DNA from: Paulownia fortunei
Lineage: Eukaryota > Streptophyta > Magnoliopsida > Lamiales > Paulowniaceae
Assembly (NCBI GenBank): GCA_019321725.1
Contig: CM033110.1
Coordinates: 12,827,278-12,891,277, forward strand
Reading direction: 5' to 3'
DNA: 64,000 bases
This document shows, piece by piece, positions 48,638-60,700 of this stretch; the first letter of the stretch is position 1, and the number at the start of each line of letters is the position of its first letter. A model generated the notes under the pieces. The model saw only the letters and a list, made by a program, of their open reading frames with translations. It did no database searches and was not told the DNA's origin. The translations under genes and the position numbers were made by a program.

Positions 48638-50545
48638 ATAAAAAAGACAAAAATGGAATATACTTATGAATAGGCTATCTTAACAAAAAAAAAAAAAGTC
48701 TTCTTGGCGGAGTCGGGATCCTGGGGTGATCCATCATTAGCAGAAGCATCACCCGTAGGACATTCCTTAACCATGACTGCCTCTTTATCAATTGTGGCAC
48801 AGATAGGTCTAACAACATAATATCATCGGCAGGAAAACGACTTGCATATCTCATAATGCAGTGGCAATTGAGTATAATTTGATCATAGATGTCGATGGTC
48901 CTCTTTTGTAATGGCATCATCAAATATAGAGGAAGACTTAAACTCAAAAAGAGTTTATTCCTTCACACTAGAAATGAAAGTATTGCGATTCTAAAAGTTT
49001 ATTCCCTTTTGAAGTCTCACGATCAAGACAATTCTTCATAGATGTAAGCTTCTTGGTGATCTTGCTCACCCTCTTGGAGTCGGTTAAGCACTCTTTTTTC
49101 TCAACTGTCTCAAAGTGGCTAGTTGACTCTTATTGATCTTCAAAAAATCCTGGTCACCAAGCTAGTGCAAAGAAGGACACAAGTATTAATTAAGACAAAA
49201 AACTACAAATTATGAAAATAAAGGATGCAAAAATGAGAAACCAGAATGCCTACTCAAGCTAGCTTCCCATGAGCATCTCACTTAAGTCCTCGTCATTTAT
49301 GTAGCTAAGGTGCCTGATGTCATCCTTAATAACGACACTCCTAGTCTGCCTCCACCCCAACAATGTCTTAGTGGTGCCCTAATAGAATTATTTCCCCTTG
49401 GAATATTTAATATCGAAGGAGGACATGCAAATCCTTATATTGTGTCATGGAGAAAGATCACGAAACCGTCCCTAAGCCTTTTGTTTGCAGTAACACTAGG
49501 AGGCACCTCTACTTAAACTCGGTCTGACACTAGAGCATGCGACTATGATCTAGAATTACTACTTGTGTGGCCGGAAGGGGGGAGGACGTCCATCTAGAGC
49601 ACTCTTCCTAGTAGGAGGCCAGGCTGATCTAGTATCCTAATCATGCATTATCTTCTAGCAGGTGTGGAGGGTCTCCAAATCAAGTTTTTTTCCTACAATG
49701 GCAAAGATGAAAAACATCAGAAGTATAAAAAATAAACACAACTGAAAACAAAGATAGCATCAAAATTGACCAATATATACCAGCAGAAAATAAGCAACTG
49801 ATGTCGAATAGGTTATCAAACAACCTAACCATTACGCAACACACCTGAACATCACGATAATTCCTTTAAGAAGTAATCAAAGAAGGAGAATTGCTCCATT
49901 CTACTAGAAAAACCCATTCATCATCTTGGACTTAGAAGAATCTTTCCCTTCTAAGCCCTTTGTGAGGAGGAACACCCACATAGAAATTTATATCCCATTT
50001 GAGGATATAAGTAGAAGTATGTTTCTTTAGGCACTCTCCTCACCCTAAATAAGACCTAAAAACTCTACAAGGTCAGGGGAGCCCTAACTCCTCTAGTTGA
50101 AAACAAAACCTTCAAAGAACATAAAAGGAATTTAGAGTGAATTGACTTACACAAATCCTAAACACACGAAACTGAAGAATGGTAAATCCACTAGAGAAGT
50201 ATGATGTATAGATTATGAAGTAACACTTAGGTAGATCCATGATCCTCTGCCTAGCTAAAGGTAGAGCAAACCTATAAGATTGGGATTGTTGGTCCTAATT
50301 GAAATGAAAGGGTCGAGAGGAGAAAGTGGATAGATCTTTCAAAAGTTTTCACTTAAAGTTTTTAACTCTTTTCAAATGCCACTGTTTGAACTTTATACTC
50401 CATCATATTGAAAATACTGACACCTAGTTTAAGTTTAGTGAGATTTCAACTAAATTGCTCATCGAGGGGTTCCAATTGGTGTGGACCTTCAATGAACTAC
50501 ATAAATGTTCCACTAGTTATCTAGCACCCCCATCTACCCGAGACC
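48638..50545 (+). mobile_element. Outer gypsy element, right part (3' LTR not found)
   Basis: This sequence lies beyond the right target duplication and so continues the DNA that flanked the inner element's insertion site. It has the composition of a gypsy internal region and carries an antisense transposon-gene relic. No copy of the outer 5' LTR is found here, so the 3' end is deleted or too decayed; 50545 is an estimate. Confidence 0.45.
49850..50260 (-). pseudogene. 'Putative gypsy type transposon' family relic, antisense cargo of the outer element
   Basis: On the minus strand, frames joined across stops give FRICVSQFTLNSFYVL, FCFQLEELGLP, then VLFRVRRVPKETYFYLYPQM and GYKFLCGCSSSQ, followed by a shifted DDEWVFLVEWSNSP. 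This order resembles the N-terminal domain of the plant family named 'putative gypsy type transposon' (Transposase_28 in Pfam). Its biochemical role is unknown to me; it is often found beside plant gypsy elements. Further minus-strand pieces between 49640 and 48650 (for example around a possible intron end cattgtag near 49693) may be later exons, but I cannot assign them. Four or more stops break the frame. Confidence 0.5.
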
Positions 50546-51734
50546 ATCATCATAGTGGATGAGAAGGAATATTTTTTTTGAAAAATTAACAAAATTAGAT
50601 TGTTGATTTTTTTAGTAATGGATGTAATGGTTGTGTAAATTTCAGATGAAAAAATGTATTCCAAAAATTTCAGATGGTGCCGGTGGCGAAGGCCGTAGAT
50701 TGTGGCGGTGGAGGTGTTGGTGCCGGTGTTGGTGCCGATGCTAATGTCACTAGGGATTTTTTATATTGGCCAGTAATGAGCAATATGTGTGTTTGTGGAA
50801 GAGATTAAGTTATGTTAGATTTGGTGTTAGAGAAAGAAGAAAAGTAAAATGATGAGGGTATTTTTGTAAACTTGAGGGGCTGAGGAGTTTGACTCAAAAA
50901 TTAATGTGATTTGAGGAGTGTATTATACATTTTTAATAGGTGGTGACTCATTGCAAAAATTAAATTTTATTAGTTAAAACTCGAATAATACTTGTATAGT
51001 ACACTTAGGTTCGAATAATTAAAAAATACTCTATTTTTCTGTATATATTCTGAATTTAACGAATACTAATCATACTTTTTACATAAAATATTTAGTACAC
51101 ATATTATACATATGTCGTGTCATATTTGATAAATAATACTCAATTTTATCAAATATTTATAAATATTTATATAAAATCTAAAAATTATATCAAAATTATT
51201 TATAAGTATTAAGTGAACAACATAAAATTAAAAAAAAAATTCTAATAATATATTAAGATATTAAATATAATTAAGTAATTATCTCTAAACTGTGACATTA
51301 TTATAAATTAAATAATATGGTGATACATATAAAATAAATTTTGTATAATTTTAAAAAAAGTGTAAGCATGATAATAAGTAGTATCTTTGCTTCGAACTAT
51401 TTTTTAATTCATCCGTACTTCTACAAATCCATTTACTCTTCATTTTCATATTTTTTGGAATTTTTTTTGTGTTAATTTTTAATAAAAAAATAATGATATA
51501 ATCGTACATATTGAATACCCAATTTAACAAATTAGGGTTAAAAAAGTAGCTTTAGGTAGTTTTTAGTAACTCAATTTTAACAAATTCTTATTATTAAGTG
51601 TTAACTACAAAAACCATGCAGTAATAATAACTATTAACTATCGACCATCCTTAATTGTGTCCTTTTTGTTTATTTTTTAATTTTAATTTTTTTAATTTAT
51701 CACTGTACCTGCTAATCTGTCGAAGTGCTCCAAC

Positions 51735-51736
<2 letters not shown>
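50546..51736. other. AT-rich spacer upstream of VPS35
   Basis: Mostly AT-rich; it must contain the VPS35 promoter. I see no certain TATA box. A short GC-rich patch at 50674-50760 stands out (see the small open frame there). Confidence 0.5.
50674..50808 (+). other. Small Gly/Val/Ala-rich open frame (44 aa), doubtful gene
   Basis: ATG at 50674 to TAA at 50806-50808 encodes a 44-residue peptide starting MVPVAKAVDCGGGGVGAGVG and ending in an ordinary-looking LYWPVMSNMCVCGRD. Its first two thirds are a GC-rich gtgccg/ggtgttggtgcc repeat in an otherwise AT-rich stretch. I recognise no family. It could be a captured exon fragment, a remnant of an older gene or chance. Confidence 0.2.

Positions 51737-51767
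<31 letters not shown>
51737..51767. repeat. (GA)n microsatellite in the VPS35 5' leader
   Basis: About 15 GA units end two bases before the ATG at 51769. GA/CT repeats are common in plant 5' UTRs. Confidence 0.95.
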
Positions 51768-51768
<1 letters not shown>

Positions 51769-51771
<3 letters not shown>

Positions 51772-54700
51772 ATCGCTGACGGAGTTGAAGACGAAGAAAA
51801 ATGGCTCTCTGCCGGATCGCCGGCCTTCAACAGAACGCCTTCTATATGCATCGCGCTCTCGTACTTGCATTTATTTGTTCTTTTGTGTAATTTCTGCGAT
51901 TCAGTTAAACCCTAGTTTTTGAATTGCAATTGGTTCTTAATCTTAGGATTCGAACAATTTGAAGGACGCTCTGAAGTACTCCGCGCAGATGCTTTCGGAG
52001 CTCCGCACTTCGAGGCTCTCCCCTCACAAATACTACGAACTTTGTGTGTAATTAAAGCGTGGCTGTTTCCCATTTCATTTAGTTTTGCTTGGTTTTTCTT
52101 AATCATCTCTTGAATTTGAGTTTGGCGTGTAGATATGAGGGCGTTTGATGAATTGAGGAAATTGGAAATCTTCTTCAAGGAGGAGACTAGTCGCGGCTGC
52201 TCGATTGTCGAGCTTTATGAGCTTGTGCAGCACGCTGGCAACATCTTGCCGAGACTGTACGGGATCATTTTTTTTTCTTAATTTTATTTCATTTGCTAAA
52301 ATATATATTTTTCCTGTTTTTCTTGGTGATGTTTCTTTGCTGTTAAAATTTGCATTTGGATTCAATATAAGTGGAAGCTAGATGTTAACAGAAGGAACAA
52401 AAATAGATTGTTTATAGGAGTATCATGTAAGTGATAATGCTTTATTTGCTTTCTTCATTTCCTTTTTGTTTCTATTCTTTAAGTTCCTGATGATGAAAGG
52501 CAAATGCGCATAATTAAGATTCAAAGATCTTATCATATCTATGTGCATCCCTTGGGAATGCCAACCACTTGAATGATTGTTTCATGTTGACATTTTTGTT
52601 CAAAAGATGGCATATTTGTGCCTGAGGCTCCAGCATCCCATGGTTTGTGAAGGTTGGATATTTGTAGCTTACCCTGAAAATGGGGACACTATTTCCTTGA
52701 CTCCAACTAGTGGCCTCCATGTCAAATGGAGCTTTTGTCACTCCAAGACCTGCCTTTTATTAACAGTATGTCCACACGGGTCATTCTTCTTATTTTCATT
52801 TTCTTTTGTTAGATATTTGCTGTGTACCGTGGGTTCTGTCTACATAAAATCCAAAGAAGCTCCAGCAAAGGATGTTCTTAAAGATCTTGTGGAAATGTGT
52901 CGTGGCATCCAGCATCCTTTACGTGGGCTTTTTCTAAGGAGTTACCTGTCTCAAGTCAGTAGGGATAAATTGCCTGATATTGGTTCTGAATATGAAGGGT
53001 AAGAATATGATGTGATCATTATGTGCTTCTGTGTGGATTTAGCTTCAAGGATTATCAGTGTAAGGGCCCATAGAAATTTCTGAGGAGCTATAAGATAACA
53101 TTTTTTCCTGTCTCAAAAGCGATCTACATGGTATATTTTGAGTCTTGACTTTGCACTTGGTTTTACAAATTGGGCCATATCAACTTTTATCCCATGCTTG
53201 GTCCGCTTCCTTTTTAAACAACAGTTAAACTAAGTTCCTTGAAGATGCATAAACCTTAGAAAAACACATGGCAGCAATTGGTTTTCTGGTACTTCCATTA
53301 TTAAATATGTCTTCTACTTGAACTTGTGGTTATTAGCATGATGTTCCTTGGTGTAGTTATGTTGCATGTAGCATTGTAACCTGGTTGTTGCAGTTTAGCT
53401 TATTTGCCTAGTTTTGTCCGTCAGGGAGTCTAAGAAACCAGTAAAATATGGCTTAACACTGTTATTGTTATTTGTCAGTGTCGTAAGTAGAGTAGGTATA
53501 TAAACTTAATTATAGGGTTGATTCCTTATTGTAGAGCTGGTTCTTTACATAGCATGATCTTGGGAGTTTAGATCTAATAGCTTGATTCTAGGGTTTAAAT
53601 TGAACCTAGGCTTGTATGTATATGCATATTGACCTCTTGTACTTCCAAACATATGAGAAATAAGAATAGTTTCTTATCACAGTTGGCATGCAGTTTTTAG
53701 AAAAATATTTTCTTTTCCATGTACCCCTGAAACATGTACTTTAAGGATCTGTGTGCTTGTGTTAGTACATGTGCATATACTAAAATGTGTCTCTCTATCT
53801 CTCCCTTGAGGTGTGTCTCTATTTTTGTTCATGTGGTAATTTCTACTGTTGTGCATGTTATTATTTGATGTAATCATTTTTTTGGAACTCTGAATGGACC
53901 TAATTTGCTAAAATGTTCCATGACTCTGATAGGGATGCTGATACTGTCATGGATGCTGTTGAGTTTGTGCTCCAAAATTTCACTGAAATGAACAAACTTT
54001 GGGTTAGAATGCAACATCAGGTGAGATGAGAAATGGCAAAATCTTGCAGCTGTTCTCATTTATTGATGTTGTCTGGTTTCCCGTCATGAAGATAAAAGTA
54101 GATCATGAGAGCAGATTCAAGTCAATGCAGGCATTTTTTTTTCTTTTTCACTTTGAACTGATTGATAATTTTCTGATCATTTATTCTGGCTTTTTGGGCC
54201 TTCTTATTTGCAGGGTCCTACTAGGGAAAAGGAGAAGAGAGAAAAAGAAAGGAGTGAGCTACGTGATCTTGTAAAAATCCTCAATCATAATTTCACAGTT
54301 CTTGATATCAGTAGTTGAGTGTACTCACAGAGTCTTGTTTTGTTCATCTCATGTTGGTTAGGTTGGTAAGAACCTTCATGTTCTCAGTCAGATTGAAGGT
54401 GTTGACCTTGAAATGTACAAAGAAATTGTGCTTCCCAGAGTTCTGGAGCAAGTAATTCTCGACTTAGCTTAGATTATTTATTACTGTTTCTGTACTTGTA
54501 ATTTGATGTTGTGCACCTGTGATGTGGTTTCAGGTTGTTAACTGCAAGGATGAGCTTGCTCAATATTACTTGATGGATTGCATAATTCAAGTGTTCCCTG
54601 ATGAATACCATTTGCAGACTCTTGAAACCTTATTGAATGCCTGCCCTCAACTTCAGGTGGGTACATGTTTCTGTTCTGTTAGATGGAATCTATAATGCTT

Positions 54701-57700
54701 AAAAGTTGTATGTTCATTCTGTCTTTTTGGTGTTGTGGTTGTATTGCGCTTTGTGCTAAACTTCTATCACTATCCTGCATGCTTTTCCACAGTCTTCTGT
54801 TGATGTAAAAACAGTACTTGCTCGTCTAATGGAAAGGCTTTCAAATTATGCTGCTTCTGGTGCAGAAGTAAGTAATGGATAGAACTTCATGAAATTTGGT
54901 GTAAAGTATTGTGCCTCATGAGTTTCATGCTGCAGGTCTTACCTGAATTTTTTCAAGTAGAAGCTTTTGCAAAACTGAACAATGCCATAGACAAGGTAAA
55001 TCTACTTAGTTTCCATCTGAAACAAAGATATTAAGAACTTGTGGATGATGATTTGAAGTGTTTAAATATTTTAATAATTCTTGCTGTGGTTTTTGTCTTT
55101 GCATTTTAGTTGAACTGATCAGAAACAGTAATAACTCTAATTAGAAGAATTTAAGTTCAAGATCTGATGTATCTTATAAGTATTATTGTGGTGGTGATGA
55201 TGAATATGATTCTCTTGTTGGAGCGTAGAATTTCTCCTTGTTATCTTACACTTCTTTTGGAGATAGAGATCAGGCAATGTTTGTTTTAGTTTTGGGTGTT
55301 TTTGGGAAAGGTGTTTTAGGAAGATGATTTGGTAATGAGAATGGATGAAAGTAATATTTGGTTTGTTATGGGAAAGACAATTTTTGTAAAGATTTTTTGT
55401 CTGGTTAGTGTCACATTAGCCTTTTTTTTAATAAATTGTTTTAATATAAAAGGAAGATGATATATATATATGATAATATAATTACTGAACAATATTATGA
55501 TGTTGATGTATAGTGGGCCCCATTTTGTTTTGGGAAGAATTTGCCAAATGCTTTTTCATTCCGGGGGAATGAAAACGCATCTGGCGGAATGAAAATAAAC
55601 ATAGCCAATACTATTAATGGCCACATAAAGTTGCTTTGAGTTACCTTACATGCACTATGGACCGGCTAATATATGAGTTCCATCTCTATCATTGAGACAT
55701 TGAGACTAACCTTCTACTGAAAAGCATGATTAATGCACATTATGCAGCCACTAAGTTTCCTTGGGCTTGATCCGATCTTTGCAACTTGCATGTCGTGTTT
55801 GCTTTCATATAAGCACATGTGCTCATGACTCATGAGGACAGCATAAGAGATATTCTGCTTTACTTGAATATCTGTTTGGTTCTGCTTTATGCAATTTTGA
55901 TCATTTGAATGTTATTATAATGATTTATAATCTATAGACATATATCTTGCATCCTTTTTTGGTTATGCTGTTTTTCACTTTTAATGTCGTCACTACCTAT
56001 AATTACATCCATCTAGAACAGTTGTCCTGTGAATTAACTCACATTTGGACCAAGTTTAGGCTTTTGTTATTTCCTTTTTTAGGTTTTTTCCCCTGCGAAT
56101 TAAGTGATCTCAGCTCTGGAATGCAGGTGATAGAAGCACAAGATAATATGCCTATTGCTGGAGTAGTAACTTTATATGCATCTCTTTTGACATTTACTCT
56201 ACAAGTACATCCTGATCGGCTTGATTATGTTGACCAAATTCTGGTAAGTTTTTTATAGCATGCAGTGATATCTCCTAGGATTAGTGTGGGGGTGGATGTA
56301 TGTGTTTCTCACTTATATATGTCTGTTTCTCACTTGCTTTAATCCTATTTGACTCTTTTTTTAATGTCCCCCCTGATTGGCTTGATTATTCTGGCAAAAT
56401 ATTCTTAGTTTATCTTCTCTGATTGCATGAATTGATATCTGTTATGATTTGCATAAATAATAATGCTTTGTGCAATATCATGAAGTGGATTTATCTTTAG
56501 AGGATTCTAGTTTATCATTGCATCTCTCTCATTTCTTCTTTTCAAACCCTGTGGCCCTTCGTCTAAAACACTTAAAGAAAGTGCTTTTTACTGCCCTCTT
56601 CCACCCTGCAAGAAAGAAAAAGAAAGAAGCAAAGGCAACAGTTGAATCAGAACTGTCAACTGATACCCAGTTTTTTGTTATTCAAGATCCATGAAGTCTG
56701 TAACAATGGGTTGTGAGGATGCTTTCTTATCTCTCCGCTGATGCATGTGGAAGATTAGAATTTGTCGTAGTTCTATTGAATAGCTCACCTCTGTAAAAAG
56801 TAATCTTGCTTTTCACTTCTCCCCCTGGAGTATTATGGAATTCCTTTATGACTTACAATTCTGAACAACTTACCTCTGTAAAATTAATCTGCTTTTTCAC
56901 TTATGCCATTGGTGTATTATAGAATTCATTTAGACTTACCAGATGTTATTAATATGAAAATTGTCGTGGAACTTTTTGTGTTTTATATATCAACGTTACC
57001 AACCAGAACCCATTCATTTTCCTGCAGGGAGCATGTGTGAAAAAACTTTCAGGAAGAGAAAAGCTTGATGATAGCAAAGCAACAAAACAGATTGTTGCAC
57101 TACTAAGTGCTCCACTTGAGAAATATAAAGATATAGACACTGCACTGAAGTTGTCTAATTATCCTCGTGTCATGGAGTATCTCAATGATGGAACAAATAA
57201 AGAGATGGCCAATGTTATTATACAAAATATAACGAAAAACAAGACTTGCATTTCAACTGCTGAGAAGGTATGTAATTTTATAATTTACTTTAGTTGGTTG
57301 AAGTTTGCTCCCTCTTTGACCTGGAGTTATTGTTCTATAGGTGGACGCATTGTTCGAATTGATAAAGGGGCTTATTAGAGATTTAGATGAAGATCTTCGT
57401 GATGAGGTGGTGTGGAGATGTTTTCTATCAATTTATATGTGGCTTTAACTGACATTTTTCTTTTTTGATTTTGTTAAACATAATTTATTCTTGATGGTTA
57501 CCATCATTATTTGCTTTTCTTGCTCTTGTATTATCAGCTTGATGAGGACTTCAAAGAGGAGCAGAATTCTGTTGCACGTCTTATACAAATGCTTCAGAGT
57601 GATGATCCAGAAGAGATGTTGAAGGTAATCATAATCTTTACTCTTTAAATCATTGATTGTTGCTCCAATTTTATTATTTGCGGTGACCCTTTCACTTCTG

Positions 57701-60700
57701 TTCTGTGATATTGTTTGGCTTTGTTGTTGACTTTTCCATTTCTGTACTAGGCAATGTTGATGCAAGTTTTTTTCATGCTTTTTACTATCATTAAGACTCT
57801 GATATGTACTGTATAAGTTGGTATCTGTTTTTATACACCTTGAAAGTTGTTAATATCTATATATGACTATAGTCAGTCACAAGATTGGAATGTCTGACTT
57901 GAATTGATTTGTAGGTGAAAGCTGAAAAATGGTACTCTTAGTTAATTTTCAAATTTAACCTTAAAATTGCTGGATATGTTTCCTAAGAGATATAATCAGA
58001 TGGACCAATATTGTCAGCACCTACTATTTCTCTTCATCTCCTTCTTACCCCTCTATACCTGAACCAGGGAGTCTTCCAAATTCTTTTCTTCTCCTTTTCC
58101 CTCTCTGCAAGTTTCTGCTCAATCTTGCAATTCAAGAAAGAGGACACTCCCCATGCCCCCCCCCCCCCCAACGTAAAACAAAATGACAAAACAAAAACTA
58201 TGCTAAGCATTCCAGTCAGCAATGTCAATAATGTACAGTCTCTGATTTTAATGGTGAAAATTTCTCTTGCTGGAAATTGGGCACTCATCTCAGTAGTGTT
58301 TTCTGTAGTTAGCCACTTCCATTTTTTCTCACGAGTATAGTTTGCAATTTTTACTCTTTTTTTAGGTTCGTGATTTTATATTTTGTATTTACTAAAGAGA
58401 TAGAATCTCAATTTTAATAAGGAGGACTATTAAGGAACACATGGCTGCTCAAACTCTTTATTCTTAGTTACAGGATAGGCTGCAAAAGCCATTGCGTGGT
58501 TGGGCTATTGAATTGTTCAGATATTGCATCTGGTACCTGAAAGAAGAATTCCAAATATTTATCCTTCTTGTCTGACATATTTGATGTCAAAGTGGTGTGT
58601 CGACGGGCAAAGTTGAGAAGAAGAATTAGAAGCTCTCACAAGCAAGCTAGAACTATTTTAGATGAGTCTAGAGTTTTGTGGCTGGCATATATACAATATT
58701 AGACCCTCCCTAGGCATGGGAGTCTACTAGAAACGCCTTGTTTGACCAGAAATCCTCCTTAGTTGTTGTAGGACACATATTTCTAATGTGAACTCCAAAG
58801 TGGCTGCTTTTTTCCCTCCCTTGACATGTACTTGCTGTTGCATCATGACTAAAAAACTCAGTGGAGTTCAGGTTGTGTGCCGTATCAGTATGTTTTGAAA
58901 ACAATATGTTCATGTATAATTGAGGATAAAAGATGACATATATGTACTATCTATGGTGGGAAAAATGCATCTTTATAATCAAAAAAATATTATCATTGAT
59001 GTATAATCTACGTAACCACATTATCATAATCATGTATTGAAAGCACATTGTGAAGGATTTGCACCATGAATCTTGTGGATCAATTTTCGTTTCTCATCTA
59101 GTATTGTTGACCGTTTCTATTACTTAATATTGCCTCAGTAGAGCTTCCACAGTCTACAATATTTGACTGGTTATGTCACACACAAACTTTTCTCATTTTC
59201 ACTGTCAAATGGTGCATCTATGTGTGTGCAATTAGGACTGGACATCACAAACTGCTGGCAAGCATCCTTTGCCACCAGTCAACCTCAAGGGTATTGTTAT
59301 TTTAAGCCTAAAACATCACATACGACAATATTGCATGTAATTTCTTTTAACATTGTCATAAGGCGAGATATAGAACAGCATGTGTTGAGCACCAAATATT
59401 TTTACTTAATATAGAATTGATATAAAAGTATCACACCGCATTTGCAATCAAATCTACTTGATGTAAATTCATTTAGTGAGAACTCTCAGAAAAATTCCGT
59501 CTTAGATGTTCGGAAGTGTTCTGATTTCATTTGATTATTGGCTTTTTTCTTCACACTTTTATTTTTATTTTACTATAACTTTGTATTGACTTTTGTTGAA
59601 TAAGTTTATCATTTTTCTTCCATATGTCTCCAACAGGAAATGATCTTTCTGATGTATATATTTTTCAGTTGAAGTTGACTTGGCCTATATTATTATGGCA
59701 ACAGTGCCTTTCTTTTTTTTTTTTTCCTTTTTTTTTCTGCTTTCTTTTGTTGACGGTCATATGCGTGTTGGGTTTCAGATCATCCATACTGTGAGGAAGC
59801 ATATTTTGATTGGAGGACAAAAGAGGCTTCCGTATACCGTCCCTCCACTTATATTTAGTTCTCTAAAGGTATATCAGCTTTTCAGCTATTCTAATCAGTA
59901 CCTGTTTTATGCTTGATCCTCTGAGCACAAAGATTAGAAGCCATCTGTAAATTATGATGGGTTCACATGGCGTAGGATCAGTGTATGCAGTCATGGCTGC
60001 AGCTGTTCATAGATAATGCATTCTGTTCTTAATGTAGAGGAGCATGAAAACTCGTTTTGTTATTCTATTCATTTTTGTGGCAAAGACAACCTAAACATGT
60101 GAAGCTAGGCATGTATTCCTAATGTTTTTTACAAAGTTAGGTGTTTTTCAACCTTTTGGTGGAATGCTAGTACTTGCATGTTTTACAGTCAAGATTAGCA
60201 TGTAAGCTCAGACGCATAATTTATTCTAAAGCTAAGGTTTTTTATTATGTAAATTTGCATAAAATCAACTTACACTAGCTAGATGTGGTCCTAAGCTTCA
60301 CGAGAAATTTTCATTTGCTCCAACATATATTTGAATGTACCTAAAATTAGTTTTTATGAAACACCATTGCGATTATCAATGCAAATGTCTATTTCTGAGG
60401 CATCAGAGGACCAAAGTTGAATGTCTCATTTGTTAAGGCCTATGCTCAATTAGCCTGTATAGAATATATGTTTCCTGAACCCATGGGAGCTATTTGTAAC
60501 CCTATGTCAGTTGATGTGGCCCCTTTTGTTTATTGAAAGAGAATATTCATGTGTAGAAAGGGGGAGGAGTTGGGATCTACTCACCTCCAAAAAGAGCACA
60601 AATTCTAGGAAACCTCAAGGGTAATCTCTTTATTTGAACGAGGCAGGACAACTAACTGTCCAAGCCTCATATCATGTTTTCGTACACCTTTTCCTCCAAA

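Noticed and set aside
52577..53002. Longer open frame across the VPS35 exon 4 start, suggesting an alternative exon
   Set aside because: Only 52813-52998 matches VPS35; the upstream part is intron with a good acceptor at 52811-52812.
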